A DNA stretch of 64,000 nucleotides from Flavobacterium pectinovorum. Its GTDB lineage: Bacteria; Bacteroidota; Bacteroidia; Flavobacteriales; Flavobacteriaceae. Where the stretch lies: assembly GCF_006438875.1 (NCBI RefSeq), contig NZ_RCZH01000005.1, positions 310,001 through 374,000 of the forward strand, read 5' to 3'. Of the stretch, positions 16,522 to 24,317 are shown piece by piece (positions within the stretch are counted from its first letter, which is position 1; each line of letters begins with the position of its first letter). The notes beneath the pieces are model-generated. The model ran no database searches and had not been told where the DNA came from. It saw only the letters and a program-made list of their open reading frames with translations. The translations under genes were made by a program, and so were the position numbers.

Positions 16522-17061
16522 ATGAAAACTCGCTTTTTATATATTTTTCTTTTAATGCTTTTTTCTGTGTTTGTTCGAGGACAACAAAAAGACGATACTC
16601 AGGGATTTAAACCTTATAGCTCCTCTGTGTTTGATTCTAAAGAAACAGCACTGAGCATAGTATCATCGATGAATAAAAAAAGTACAGATCAATTACAGTT
16701 AGAACAAGTGCAGCAATTTTCGCAAGGCGTAATAATTCAGCAAATAGGGAATTATAATGCAGCCAGAGCAGAACTTGATGCGGAAAAAATTAATGTTTCA
16801 GTTTTTCAAAAAGGAGATTTTAATGATTTGTCATTAGTAAAAGAGGCTAAGACAATCGATCAGAATATCATTCAACAAGGAAAAAACAATAGTATTTCAG
16901 ATTATTCCTTTCGAACCAATCTTGACATAAAAACAGAGATGATTCAAAACGGAAACGATCAGAAAATACAAAGTTATGGCTCAAATTCTATTTCTAAGGA
17001 TATGAAAATCACACAAACCGGAAATGGAGCTTCGGTCATTATTTTAAACAAATTAAATTAA
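16522..17061 (+). CDS. csgB: Curlin-like minor subunit / nucleator (CsgB-like)
   Basis: 179 aa. Signal peptide 1-20 (ending VRGQ). After a linker come four or five degenerate curlin repeats: QFSQGVIIQQIGNYNAARAE, INVSVFQKGDFNDLSLVKE, IIQQGKNNSISDYS, MIQNGNDQKIQSYG and ITQTGNGASVIILN. Repeats are fewer and more charged than in the first gene, as in CsgB nucleators that anchor the fibre at the cell surface. It lies between the major subunit and the secretion genes, 5 bp before the next start. The nucleator role is inferred from position and repeat quality. Confidence 0.72.
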   Translation: MKTRFLYIFLLMLFSVFVRGQQKDDTQGFKPYSSSVFDSKETALSIVSSMNKKSTDQLQLEQVQQFSQGVIIQQIGNYNAARAELDAEKINVSVFQKGDFNDLSLVKEAKTIDQNIIQQGKNNSISDYSFRTNLDIKTEMIQNGNDQKIQSYGSNSISKDMKITQTGNGASVIILNKLN

Positions 17062-17066
17062 AAGCA

Positions 17067-17477
17067 ATGCAATTTTTATACAGATATATGCTCTTGAATT
17101 TTTTGTTTTTTAGTTCGGTTTTGACAGGACAGGTTTCAGTTCCGCAAAATCAGATAAAGGCAAAAATAGAAATTGAGAAAATAGAAGATAACTATAAAAT
17201 CACCGGAAGGGCAGAAAACCTTACCGATGTTATCAAAAGTGCTTCTTATAGATTATCTGTAATAAAAAATAATGATAAAAGTAATAATCAGTCTAATAAT
17301 TCCCAAGTGGGACTTTTTACATTAGAACCAAATGAAGTTAAGAAATTGTCGACCACTCAGATAAATGTGAGTACAGATGATGAGGTTATTGTGTTGCTGT
17401 TGTTCTATGACGAAGACAAAGAAATAATAGCAAAAGACAGAGTGGTTCTGGGTGAAGAAAAAAAAAAGATGATGTAA
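17067..17477 (+). CDS. csgH: CsgH-like curli assembly protein
   Basis: 136 aa. Signal peptide about 1-23 (ending LTGQ). A single beta-sandwich domain: KAKIEIEKIEDNYKITGRAE, then SASYRLSVIKNNDKSNNQSN with NSQVGLFTL, which fits the CsgH (CsgC-like) pattern of GRAE..., a Tyr-Arg-Leu strand and a polar SNxSQxG loop. CsgH/CsgC proteins block early amyloid formation in the periplasm. The end is EEKKKMM over an A10-G run (17458-17468). A -1 shift at A_AAA_AAG (17462-17468) would continue into the CsgE frame and give a fused protein of about 245 aa. The sequence alone does not show whether the two genes are separate or one shifted gene. Confidence 0.72.
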   Translation: MQFLYRYMLLNFLFFSSVLTGQVSVPQNQIKAKIEIEKIEDNYKITGRAENLTDVIKSASYRLSVIKNNDKSNNQSNNSQVGLFTLEPNEVKKLSTTQINVSTDDEVIVLLLFYDEDKEIIAKDRVVLGEEKKKMM

Positions 17478-17482
17478 TAATT

Positions 17483-17803
17483 ATGCCCGTTGACGGATTT
17501 GAGTTAAGAGGTATCGTAACAGATGATACCAAAACCAAAATGGGAAAAGATTTTTACGATAAGTATTATTACAAATACAATGATATTGGAATAAATGCAA
17601 AAAAAATAGTTGTTATAACTGAAGAATATAGTTTTGGAAGAAATACAAAAATAACCGTCTGGATAGACAACGAAGTTATTTATGATTTTTTAGTACGACC
17701 GGACGATGAATTTTTAGAAGCTGTAGCACAGGAATCAATCAATGCAACTATTTATTATTTGAAAGATTTAGAAAAACAACGCAAATATTTCACTCAGTAT
17801 TAA
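17483..17803 (+). CDS. csgE: CsgE-like curli secretion chaperone
   Basis: 106 aa from ATG 17483. It matches the CsgE domain: FELRGIVTDDTKTKMGKDFY, YKYNDIGINAKKIVVITEEY, KITVWIDNEVIYDFLVRP and AVAQESINATIYYLKDLEKQ. CsgE is a periplasmic adaptor that caps the CsgG pore, so it needs export, yet this frame has no signal peptide; it starts straight at the mature domain. Upstream the frame runs open through DDVII back to the A10 run of the CsgH-like gene. Either it is made as a -1 frameshift fusion with that gene, or an indel has split an originally single gene. It lies between CsgH and CsgF in an unbroken operon. Confidence 0.85.
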   Translation: MPVDGFELRGIVTDDTKTKMGKDFYDKYYYKYNDIGINAKKIVVITEEYSFGRNTKITVWIDNEVIYDFLVRPDDEFLEAVAQESINATIYYLKDLEKQRKYFTQY

Positions 17804-17819
17804 TTTTATTATTAAGGTC

Positions 17820-18224
17820 ATGAAATTTATTTTAAGCCTCTCATTATTCCTTCTGCTTTCACCTTTTGTCAGATCACAAGCTTTGGTTTACAAACCTGTA
17901 AATCCCGCTTTTGGAGGTGATACTTTTAATTATCAGTGGCTTTTAAGCAGCGCTGAATCTCAGAATAAAATAAAAGATAAAACAGCAGTCACACCACAAA
18001 AAACAGATCTGGAACAATTTAAAGCAAGTTTAAATGCCCAGTTGTTAAGTCAGATTTCAAGCTCACTTTATAAACAGCAATTTGGAACAAATGGTTTATC
18101 TGTAGGATCGTACACTTTTGGAAGTTATTCAGTCGATATATTCCCTTCATCCGATGGTTTATCGGTAAACATTTTAGATACAACTACAGGAGAACAGACA
18201 CAAGTAATCATTCCAAATAAATAA
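17820..18224 (+). CDS. csgF: CsgF-like curli assembly protein
   Basis: 134 aa. Signal peptide 1-19 (ending VRSQ), then the CsgF core: ALVYKPVNPAFGGDTFNYQW and LLSSAESQNKIKDK, matching the N-terminal region that plugs into the CsgG pore in E. coli. The C-terminal half (GSYTFGSYSVDIFPSSDGLS and onward) is the usual beta-rich tail. It links curlin to the secretion pore outside the outer membrane. The next gene begins 1 bp after its stop. Confidence 0.9.
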   Translation: MKFILSLSLFLLLSPFVRSQALVYKPVNPAFGGDTFNYQWLLSSAESQNKIKDKTAVTPQKTDLEQFKASLNAQLLSQISSSLYKQQFGTNGLSVGSYTFGSYSVDIFPSSDGLSVNILDTTTGEQTQVIIPNK

Positions 18225-18225
18225 A

Positions 18226-19599
18226 ATGAGATTATATCACTACTTAACACTGATAGTCATTTTTTTATTTTCGGGTTGTGGTGCCTTTTATAACCAGCCA
18301 ACCGGAGTAGAAAAAGCAGTTCTGGGCGAAAGCACACCAGCAACATCGCTATTAAAAGAACTTCCAAAACCAAAAGAACAAATTGTAGTTGGAGTTTATA
18401 AATTCAGGGACCAGACAGGACAATATAAACCTCAGGAAAACGGAAGCAATTTTAGTACCGCGGTCACTCAGGGTGCAACTTCGATTTTGCTAAAAGCACT
18501 GGAAGATTCTAAATGGTTTATACCAATCGAACGGGAGAATATTGGAAATTTATTGCAGGAAAGAAACCTTATTCGGTCTACAAGACAAGAATATTCGAAA
18601 AATGCCAATCCAAATGAACCACAATTAACCCCATTATTATATGCGGGAGTTTTACTGGAAGGCGGAATAATCTCTTATGATTCTAATATTATAACAGGTG
18701 GTTTTGGAGCACGATATTTTGGTACCGGCGGTTCTATCAAATACCGTCAGGATCGTGTAACGGTTTATTTGAGAATGGTTTCGACATCAAACGGAAAAAT
18801 TTTAAAATCAGTTTACGTTTCAAAAACAATTTTGTCCCAGGCAATAGACGAAAGTTTGTTTAAATACGTAAGTTTTAAAAGACTCTTAGAAGTAGAAACA
18901 GGATATACCACAAATGAACCCGTTCATATGGCGGTGACCGAAGCCATAGAGAAAGCCGTTCAATCTTTGGTTTTGGAAGGAATTCAGGACAATATCTGGC
19001 AAACAGATGCAACGCCGTCAGAATTGTATATCGCCATGAAAAAATACGAAACCGAAAACGAAGTCGCAGACCGTACCGCATTATATGGTAGAGATCTGGA
19101 ACCAAGACGTTCTAAGTTTGCTATCGAAATTTCGGGCGGAACAACACTTATTGATGGCGATTATGTAAATCCTGTTTTAAAACCAATGGCGCGTGGAGCC
19201 TTAAAATATTTTATTACGCCCAGTCTTAATATAAGTGCTTCTACAAATGCAGTTTTGCTCGCCAATAAAGATTTAATCGACGTAGGATATCTGACTTATG
19301 ATCTCAACTTGGAACTTCTATTGCTTCCAAGAGACAAATTTAGTCCTTATATATATGGAGGCGGCGGATTCGGAATGAATAAGAAGTTTGAAAATACACA
19401 TTCAAAAGTACAATTTGGCGCCGGAGTAGAATATCTCGTTTCCAATGCAATCGGAATTAAATTATTTGGAGAATATAATGTCAACTTCAGCGATAATTTA
19501 GATTATCTCGTAGCCGGAGTCAGAGATGATTATTACTATAAATTCGGATTAGGATTGACGTATTATTTTTCGAGTCATAAAAATAAGAGTAAAAAATAG
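18226..19599 (+). CDS. csgG: CsgG-like curli secretion pore with a C-terminal beta-barrel-like extension
   Basis: 457 aa against about 277 in E. coli. Lipobox FSGC (Cys18). CsgG domain about 45-275: IVVGVYKFRDQTGQYKPQEN, SNFSTAVTQGATSILLKALE, FIPIERENIGNLLQERNLIR, AGVLLEGGIISYDSNI, GGFGARYFGTGGSIKYRQDR (pore-forming hairpin region) and VTVYLRMVSTSNGKILKSVY. Residues about 295-457 are an added part with alternating strands and an aromatic C-terminal end (GLGLTYYFSS), like a small outer-membrane beta-barrel: ALKYFITPSLNISASTNAVL, SPYIYGGGGFGMNKK and FGAGVEYLVSNAIGIKLFGE. Operon order csgABHEFG supports a complete type VIII system. Confidence 0.9.
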   Translation: MRLYHYLTLIVIFLFSGCGAFYNQPTGVEKAVLGESTPATSLLKELPKPKEQIVVGVYKFRDQTGQYKPQENGSNFSTAVTQGATSILLKALEDSKWFIPIERENIGNLLQERNLIRSTRQEYSKNANPNEPQLTPLLYAGVLLEGGIISYDSNIITGGFGARYFGTGGSIKYRQDRVTVYLRMVSTSNGKILKSVYVSKTILSQAIDESLFKYVSFKRLLEVETGYTTNEPVHMAVTEAIEKAVQSLVLEGIQDNIWQTDATPSELYIAMKKYETENEVADRTALYGRDLEPRRSKFAIEISGGTTLIDGDYVNPVLKPMARGALKYFITPSLNISASTNAVLLANKDLIDVGYLTYDLNLELLLLPRDKFSPYIYGGGGFGMNKKFENTHSKVQFGAGVEYLVSNAIGIKLFGEYNVNFSDNLDYLVAGVRDDYYYKFGLGLTYYFSSHKNKSKK

Positions 19600-19624
19600 C
19601 CAGTTGAAATAATTTAAAACACAG

Positions 19625-21112
19625 ATGATGAATAACCTATATTTTAAATTTTGTTTTCTTTTTTTCATTGTGCTAAGTTCTTGCAGTGAAGAAAAAGTCG
19701 ACGCCGTATCGTATGGAACCGTTACCGGAAGAGTAGTAATCGCAGACACCTTTGAGCCAATGGAGAATGCCAAAATTACATCGAGTCCAACCTCTGGAAC
19801 CATTTTTACAAATGCAGACGGAAGATTTGTAATGACCAAAGTGAAAATTGGAGAATACTCCTTTCAGGCACAAAAAGACGGTTATGTTGCAAAATACGAA
19901 TCCGTTTCAGTGACATCCAATAATACATCAGAAGTTATATTTGAGATGAAAAAATCAACGGGAAATAACAAATCTCCGGCAATTCCGGCTTTGACAGCTC
20001 CTGTAGACAATGCCGTAAAACAAAATACAGCACTCGATCTTACCTGGACAGCAACAGATCCTGATAATGACGTTCTGACTTTTAAAGTCACTTTGCGAAA
20101 TGATGCCAATACTGAGGTAAAAGTATTTCCGGATATTAAAGACAAAAAACTATCATTGACAGGATTATTATACGGAGTAAAATACTTTTGGCAAGTAACC
20201 GTAAATGACGGAATAAACGCAGATGTTTTGAGTGCCGTAAGTTCTTTTACAACAATAACATTCCCAACCACAAGATATTTGGTAGTCAATAAAGTGGGGG
20301 ACAACAACATAATTTATTCTGTTGATGATACCGGAAACAGATATCAGCTCACAGCAAGTGAAACCAATAGTTGGCGACCCCGAAGAAATACACAAGCCAA
20401 AAAAATCGCCTTTGTAAGATCCAGCGGCGGACAAAATCATATTTATACTATGAACGAAGATGGATCGTCAATTACAAAAATCACAAATTCAGTTCCTATT
20501 ACAGGTTTTAATTCGGATTATATAGGCTTTAGCTGGAATACATCCGGAAGCCAGATTATCTATCCCAATTTTGATAAACTGTACCGAATTAATAATAACG
20601 GAAGCGGTTTGACACAAATTTACAAAACACCAAACGGCAAATTCATATCAGAATGTGATTGGAGTAACGATGGCACAAAAATCGCTTTAAAAGTCAATGA
20701 TGTCAGTGGTTACAATGTCGAAATTTATGTTATAAATACCTCCGGAACCGTAATTAGCCAAGTACTTTCAGGATTAAAAGGAGCTGTAAACGGATTAAAT
20801 TTCTCCATAACCGGACAAAAACTGCTTTATGCCAGAGATATTTCCGAATTTGAAAATCAGAATTACAGACAGCTCGACAGCCGAATTTTCGAGTATAATT
20901 TTGCAACTTCAACAGCAGTATCAATTACAAACGAAAAACCAGCAGGGACAAATGATTATGATGCGAGATATTCGCCTAATGAAGCCGAATTTATTTTTAC
21001 CAATACCTCAAATGATGGTGTTTCTGCAAAGACCGTTTTCAAAAGTGGTATTTCAACCGCAGATTCACGAGTCAATTTATTCACAGGATATTTTATGCCC
21101 GATTGGGAATAG
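19625..21112 (+). CDS. Lipoprotein with carboxypeptidase-regulatory-like domain and TolB-type beta-propeller
   Basis: 495 aa. Lipoprotein signal with a lipobox ending LSSC (Cys19). Residues about 30-105 form a CarboxypepD_reg-like Ig fold (GTVTGRVVIADTFEPMENAK, then GEYSFQAQKDGYVAKYESVS). Residues about 110-200 look like a fibronectin III-type domain (LDLTWTATDPDNDVLTFKVT). Residues about 205-495 hold PD40/TolB-like blades (RRNTQAKKIAFVRSSGGQNH, GFSWNTSGSQIIYPNFDKLY, CDWSNDGTKIALKVNDVSGY, DARYSPNEAEFIFTNTSN). It is 25 bp behind csgG and ahead of a strong terminator, so it is the last gene of the curli operon. A surface role in anchoring or control of curli is inferred from position only. Confidence 0.85.
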   Translation: MMNNLYFKFCFLFFIVLSSCSEEKVDAVSYGTVTGRVVIADTFEPMENAKITSSPTSGTIFTNADGRFVMTKVKIGEYSFQAQKDGYVAKYESVSVTSNNTSEVIFEMKKSTGNNKSPAIPALTAPVDNAVKQNTALDLTWTATDPDNDVLTFKVTLRNDANTEVKVFPDIKDKKLSLTGLLYGVKYFWQVTVNDGINADVLSAVSSFTTITFPTTRYLVVNKVGDNNIIYSVDDTGNRYQLTASETNSWRPRRNTQAKKIAFVRSSGGQNHIYTMNEDGSSITKITNSVPITGFNSDYIGFSWNTSGSQIIYPNFDKLYRINNNGSGLTQIYKTPNGKFISECDWSNDGTKIALKVNDVSGYNVEIYVINTSGTVISQVLSGLKGAVNGLNFSITGQKLLYARDISEFENQNYRQLDSRIFEYNFATSTAVSITNEKPAGTNDYDARYSPNEAEFIFTNTSNDGVSAKTVFKSGISTADSRVNLFTGYFMPDWE

Positions 21113-21155
21113 TATAATAAATGCCAAAATTTTTATAGTGTTAATTGCAGGAAAT

Positions 21156-21188
21156 CGGCAGGAATCATAAACCTGCCGTTTTTTTTTG
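21156..21188 (+). terminator. Terminator of the curli operon
   Basis: The stem CGGCAGG / CCTGCCG has a 9-nt loop and is followed by nine T residues, about 45 bp after the last stop. Confidence 0.88.
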
Positions 21189-21231
21189 TGAATCAGACCT
21201 GCTAATCAATCAAAGAATTAAAAAAAGCGAT

Positions 21232-21239
21232 TATCTTTG
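21232..21239 (+). promoter_or_regulatory. -7 box of purM
   Basis: TATCTTTG is an exact TAnnTTTG match, followed by GC and a leader of about 20 nt before the ATG at 21266. No convincing -33 element. Confidence 0.55.
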
Positions 21240-21265
21240 CACCACATCAACACAAACTAAGTTTC

Positions 21266-22444
21266 ATGAGTTCAGATTCTAGCAAAAGGTACGCGCAAAG
21301 AGGTGTTTCGGCATCAAAAGAAGACGTACACAACGCCATAAAAAACATCGATAAAGGTTTATTTCCTCAAGCATTTTGTAAAATTGTTCCTGATTATCTA
21401 ACACAAGATCCGGAATATTGCTTGATTATGCACGCAGACGGCGCAGGTACAAAGTCGTCATTGGCATATATGTATTGGAAAGAAACCGGAGATATTTCAG
21501 TTTGGAAAGGAATCGCTCAAGATGCTTTAATCATGAATATCGACGATTTATTATGTGTTGGAGCAACAGATAATATCTTGCTTTCTTCTACAATTGGAAG
21601 AAACAAAAACTTAATTCCGGCTGAAGTTATCTCGGCAATCATCAACGGAACAGAAGAACTAATCAACGAATTAAAATCTTTTGGCGTAACGATTCATTCA
21701 ACAGGCGGAGAAACTGCCGATGTTGGAGATGTAGTTCGCACCATAATTGTAGATTCTACCGTAACCGCTCGTATGAAACGCAGCGATGTAGTAGACAATG
21801 CAAACATTAAAGCAGGCGACGTCATTGTTGGTTTGACTTCTTTTGGTCAGGCAACTTACGAAAAAAGCTATAATGGCGGAATGGGAAGTAACGGATTAAC
21901 ATCTGCACGTCACGACGTTTTCGGCAAATATTTAGCAAAGAAATATCCTGAAAGTTACGATGCCCTTGTTCCCGAAGAATTAATTTATTCCGGTCAGGTA
22001 AATTTAACTGATGCCGTTGAAAATAGCCCAATAAATGCAGGACAGTTAGTACTTTCTCCAACGAGAACTTACGCACCTATTATCAAGAAAATTTTAGACA
22101 CCTATACGCCAAACGAAATTCACGGAATGGTGCATTGCAGTGGAGGAGCACAGACCAAAATTTTACATTTTGTTCAAAACCTACACATTATAAAAGACAA
22201 TTTATTTCCGGTTCCGCCATTATTCAAGTTAATTCAGGAACAATCAAAAACAGATTGGAAGGAAATGTATCAGGTTTTCAATTGCGGTCACCGTATGGAA
22301 ATTTATGTTCCCGAAAATATTGCACAAGATATCATCGCGATTTCAAAATCATTCAATGTCGATGCACAAATCGTAGGTAGAGTAGAAGCGGCAGATGCCA
22401 AAAAACTGACTATTACCAGCGAATACGGAACATTCGAGTATTAA
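21266..22444 (+). CDS. purM: Phosphoribosylformylglycinamidine cyclo-ligase (AIR synthase)
   Basis: 392 aa, longer than E. coli PurM (about 345 aa) but usual for Bacteroidota. It turns FGAM into AIR in purine synthesis, using ATP. Motifs: YAQRGVSASKEDVHNAIKNI near the start, MHADGAGTKSSLAYMYW near 57, DALIMNIDDLLCVGA near 91, TIHSTGGETADVGDVVRTII near 146, GLTSFGQATYEKSYNGGMGS near 190 and HGMVHCSGGAQTKIL near 286. These belong to the PurM ATP-binding and C-terminal domains. Probably a single-gene unit. The last 20 bp of the gene are repeated at 22648-22668 (see findings). Confidence 0.93.
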   Translation: MSSDSSKRYAQRGVSASKEDVHNAIKNIDKGLFPQAFCKIVPDYLTQDPEYCLIMHADGAGTKSSLAYMYWKETGDISVWKGIAQDALIMNIDDLLCVGATDNILLSSTIGRNKNLIPAEVISAIINGTEELINELKSFGVTIHSTGGETADVGDVVRTIIVDSTVTARMKRSDVVDNANIKAGDVIVGLTSFGQATYEKSYNGGMGSNGLTSARHDVFGKYLAKKYPESYDALVPEELIYSGQVNLTDAVENSPINAGQLVLSPTRTYAPIIKKILDTYTPNEIHGMVHCSGGAQTKILHFVQNLHIIKDNLFPVPPLFKLIQEQSKTDWKEMYQVFNCGHRMEIYVPENIAQDIIAISKSFNVDAQIVGRVEAADAKKLTITSEYGTFEY

Positions 22445-22780
22445 TTTTTGGCATATAACGTAGAGATGCACAGCAGTGCATCTTACGCAAAGCTAATTTG
22501 GATTGCATTCGTTGTAAAATAATAACCATTAGCTTTTTCAGGAGCTAATCCCGCTATCCGTTACAATCTTTTGCTTTTTAAAGAAAAAAGCAAAAGGATT
22601 TTCACTACTATCGGGGCTAAAAAGCACACTGGGATATTACCAGCAACACAGAACATTCGAATATTAATTTATTAACCATATAAGTAATATAAGTTCATTT
22701 TAGATTTAGCGGAATCGATTGTCAGCTTGAACTTATATTTTCTTATATCACTTATATGGTTTTAGAAATACACACAGACT
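22445..22780. repeat. Repeat-filled spacer after purM
   Basis: 335 bp with no gene. In order it holds a palindrome GATGCACAGCAGTGCATC (about 22466-22483), a hairpin with a core of CTTTTGCTTTTTAAAGAAAA AAGCAAAAG (about 22569-22597), a 20-bp near copy of the purM 3' end at about 22648-22668, and an inverted repeat at 22673-22761 with arms AACCATATAAGT and TATAAGTTCA. Confidence 0.7.
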
Positions 22781-23137
22781 ATGTACGAATTACTTTTTTG
22801 GAAATATTTAGAAGAAGTCTACCTAAATCATCACGAAGTTTACGAAGCACTTGTTGAAAAAGAAGAAGTAGAAGGTTTGGAAAAACTTCCGGTTGAGGTT
22901 ATCATGAACCGAATCAATTCTGTTTTTTCAGAATGGGAAAAAGTAGACGAAAACAGCTGGCAAAATACCAAAGGAAAAGGTGCATTTCAAGTCATCACAA
23001 CTCCACAAAGCGTCAAAATAGATTGTTACGGAACCGAAGGCAAAACCATGAACAAGCTTGTTGCATTGATGGAAGAATTCAAATGTCCGTTATACGATCC
23101 ACAAGTTCCGGAGCGTTATGACGAAATGAGTGAATAG
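22781..23137 (+). CDS. Small conserved-looking cytoplasmic protein, unknown function
   Basis: 118 aa, acidic, no signal peptide and no membrane helix. Residues 1-60 look helical (MYELLFWKYLEEVYLNHHEV, LEKLPVEVIMNRINSVFSEW). Residues 60-100 look like two or three beta strands (GAFQVITTPQSVKIDCYGTE). Normal codon usage and a clear start. I do not recognise a family. No operon partner: purM is 336 bp upstream across repeats, and the acetyltransferase is 320 bp downstream. Confidence 0.7.
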   Translation: MYELLFWKYLEEVYLNHHEVYEALVEKEEVEGLEKLPVEVIMNRINSVFSEWEKVDENSWQNTKGKGAFQVITTPQSVKIDCYGTEGKTMNKLVALMEEFKCPLYDPQVPERYDEMSE

Positions 23138-23458
23138 GAAAAACACAAAAGAAATATAAAGCAAATCATATATCTCGGAGAGATTAAATACTGTTAGAAA
23201 CATATTTCATGAATTCCTCATTTGTCCGGTAGGGCAACGTCATTAAGTTAAGGGAATCTATAAAATTATTTAACAGTTTAATCAAGAAAGTAATTAGAAA
23301 AATCCGTTTTTATTAGCGTTTTCGCTTTAGCGAATCAGTAAAATCAGCGTCTAATTTTGACGCGGATAAAACAGATTTACTTTGTAAAAACGCCGATAAA
23401 AACGGATTTGATCTGCAATATAATCCCTTTAATCAGTGGCGAAAAAAAGAAAAAAATT
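23138..23458. other. Intergenic repeat-like spacer
   Basis: 320 bp, no credible gene. The frame open from 23357 belongs to the spacer. About 23300-23455 carries degenerate palindromic words (AAAATCCGTTTTTATTAGCG against CGCCGATAAAAACGGATTT), an inverted repeat of the intergenic kind seen elsewhere in the window, ending in AATCAGTGGCGAAAAAAAG. Confidence 0.6.
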
Positions 23459-24067
23459 ATGAGCACAACATCAAATTTTAGTTTCTCAGACAATATAATT
23501 CTTGAAGACGATTTGGTTTTATTGCGTCCTTTACAAGAATCAGATGTCGATAATTTATTAGAAATCTCCATCAACGAGCCAGAAACCTGGAAATATTCCT
23601 TAATTGGTGCCGACGGAAAAGAAAATCTGATCAATTATATTCAATCAGCAATAAAAGCACGAGAAGACAAAAGAGAATTTCCGTTTATAGTATTCGATAA
23701 AAAATCTCAAAAATACGCAGGTTCAACACGTTTTTACGACATTCAACTTGATTATAAAACACTACAATTAGGATATACCTGGTACGGATCAGCCTTTAGA
23801 GGAACCGGATTAAACAAACACTGCAAATTTTTATTACTGCAATTTGCTTTCGAAACCCTCGGAATGGAGCGTGTAGAATTCCGCGCCGATAATAACAACG
23901 AGCGCAGTATCGCAGCCATGAAAAGCATAGGATGCAAAGTCGAAGGAGTTTTGCGCAGCCACATGCCCACAGCAAATAGCGAAGTCCGTCGCGATTCAAT
24001 TATTCTAAGCATTCTAAAAAATGAATGGTTTGATGCCGTAAAAGAAAACTTAAAGCAAAAGCTTTAG
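23459..24067 (+). CDS. GNAT family N-acetyltransferase (RimJ/RimL-like)
   Basis: 202 aa from the ATG at 23459. An in-frame upstream start at 23357 would translate the repeat spacer (TRIKQIYFVKTPIKTDLICN), so I reject it. GNAT fold: ILEDDLVLLRPLQESDVDNL (strand 1/helix 1), KKSQKYAGSTRFYDIQLDYK, LQLGYTWYGSAFRGTGLNKH (acetyl-CoA loop, a degenerate R-G-x-G-x-N) and MERVEFRADNNNERSIAAMK SIG (C-terminal part). Cytoplasmic. The family acetylates protein N-termini or small amines; the substrate is unknown here. Confidence 0.88.
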   Translation: MSTTSNFSFSDNIILEDDLVLLRPLQESDVDNLLEISINEPETWKYSLIGADGKENLINYIQSAIKAREDKREFPFIVFDKKSQKYAGSTRFYDIQLDYKTLQLGYTWYGSAFRGTGLNKHCKFLLLQFAFETLGMERVEFRADNNNERSIAAMKSIGCKVEGVLRSHMPTANSEVRRDSIILSILKNEWFDAVKENLKQKL

Positions 24068-24072
24068 CAAAG

Positions 24073-24196
24073 AAAGAGCCACAGGCTCGACATATATTGT
24101 AGGGCCGGATTTCAATCCGGTTTAAACAAAGAGATAAAGAGCCAGCGGCTCGACCAATATTGTAGGGCCGGATTTTAATCCGGTTTAGACAAAGAG
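24073..24196. repeat. Two tandem 63-bp units with two hairpins each
   Basis: Units at 24073-24135 and 24136-24196 share AAAGAGCC..GGCTCGAC, ATATTGTAGGGCCGG and AATCCGGTTTA. Each has a small hairpin (GAGCC/GGCTC) and a second one (CCGGATT/AATCCGG). No coding role. Confidence 0.8.
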
Positions 24197-24240
24197 AATA
24201 AATTATAATGAGTTTTCTAGGATAACGATTTAGGACGGAT

Positions 24241-24281
24241 AAAAAACTAAGAAAAAGAGCTTCTTTTTCTTAGTTTTTTTT
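24241..24281. terminator. Bidirectional terminator
   Basis: Long stem AAAACTAAGAAAAAG / CTTTTTCTTAGTTTT with A and T runs on the two sides, between convergent genes ending at 24067 (+) and 24318 (-). Confidence 0.85.
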
Positions 24282-24317
24282 ATGCATATTATATTGTAAT
24301 AGATTTTTTAGTATCGC

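Noticed and set aside
20829..21170. Open frame of 113 aa near the end of the propeller lipoprotein gene
   Set aside because: Overlaps the real frame and runs through its stop; no domain.
23357..23458. Upstream extension of the GNAT gene
   Set aside because: Translates intergenic repeat DNA; the ATG at 23459 begins the conserved fold.
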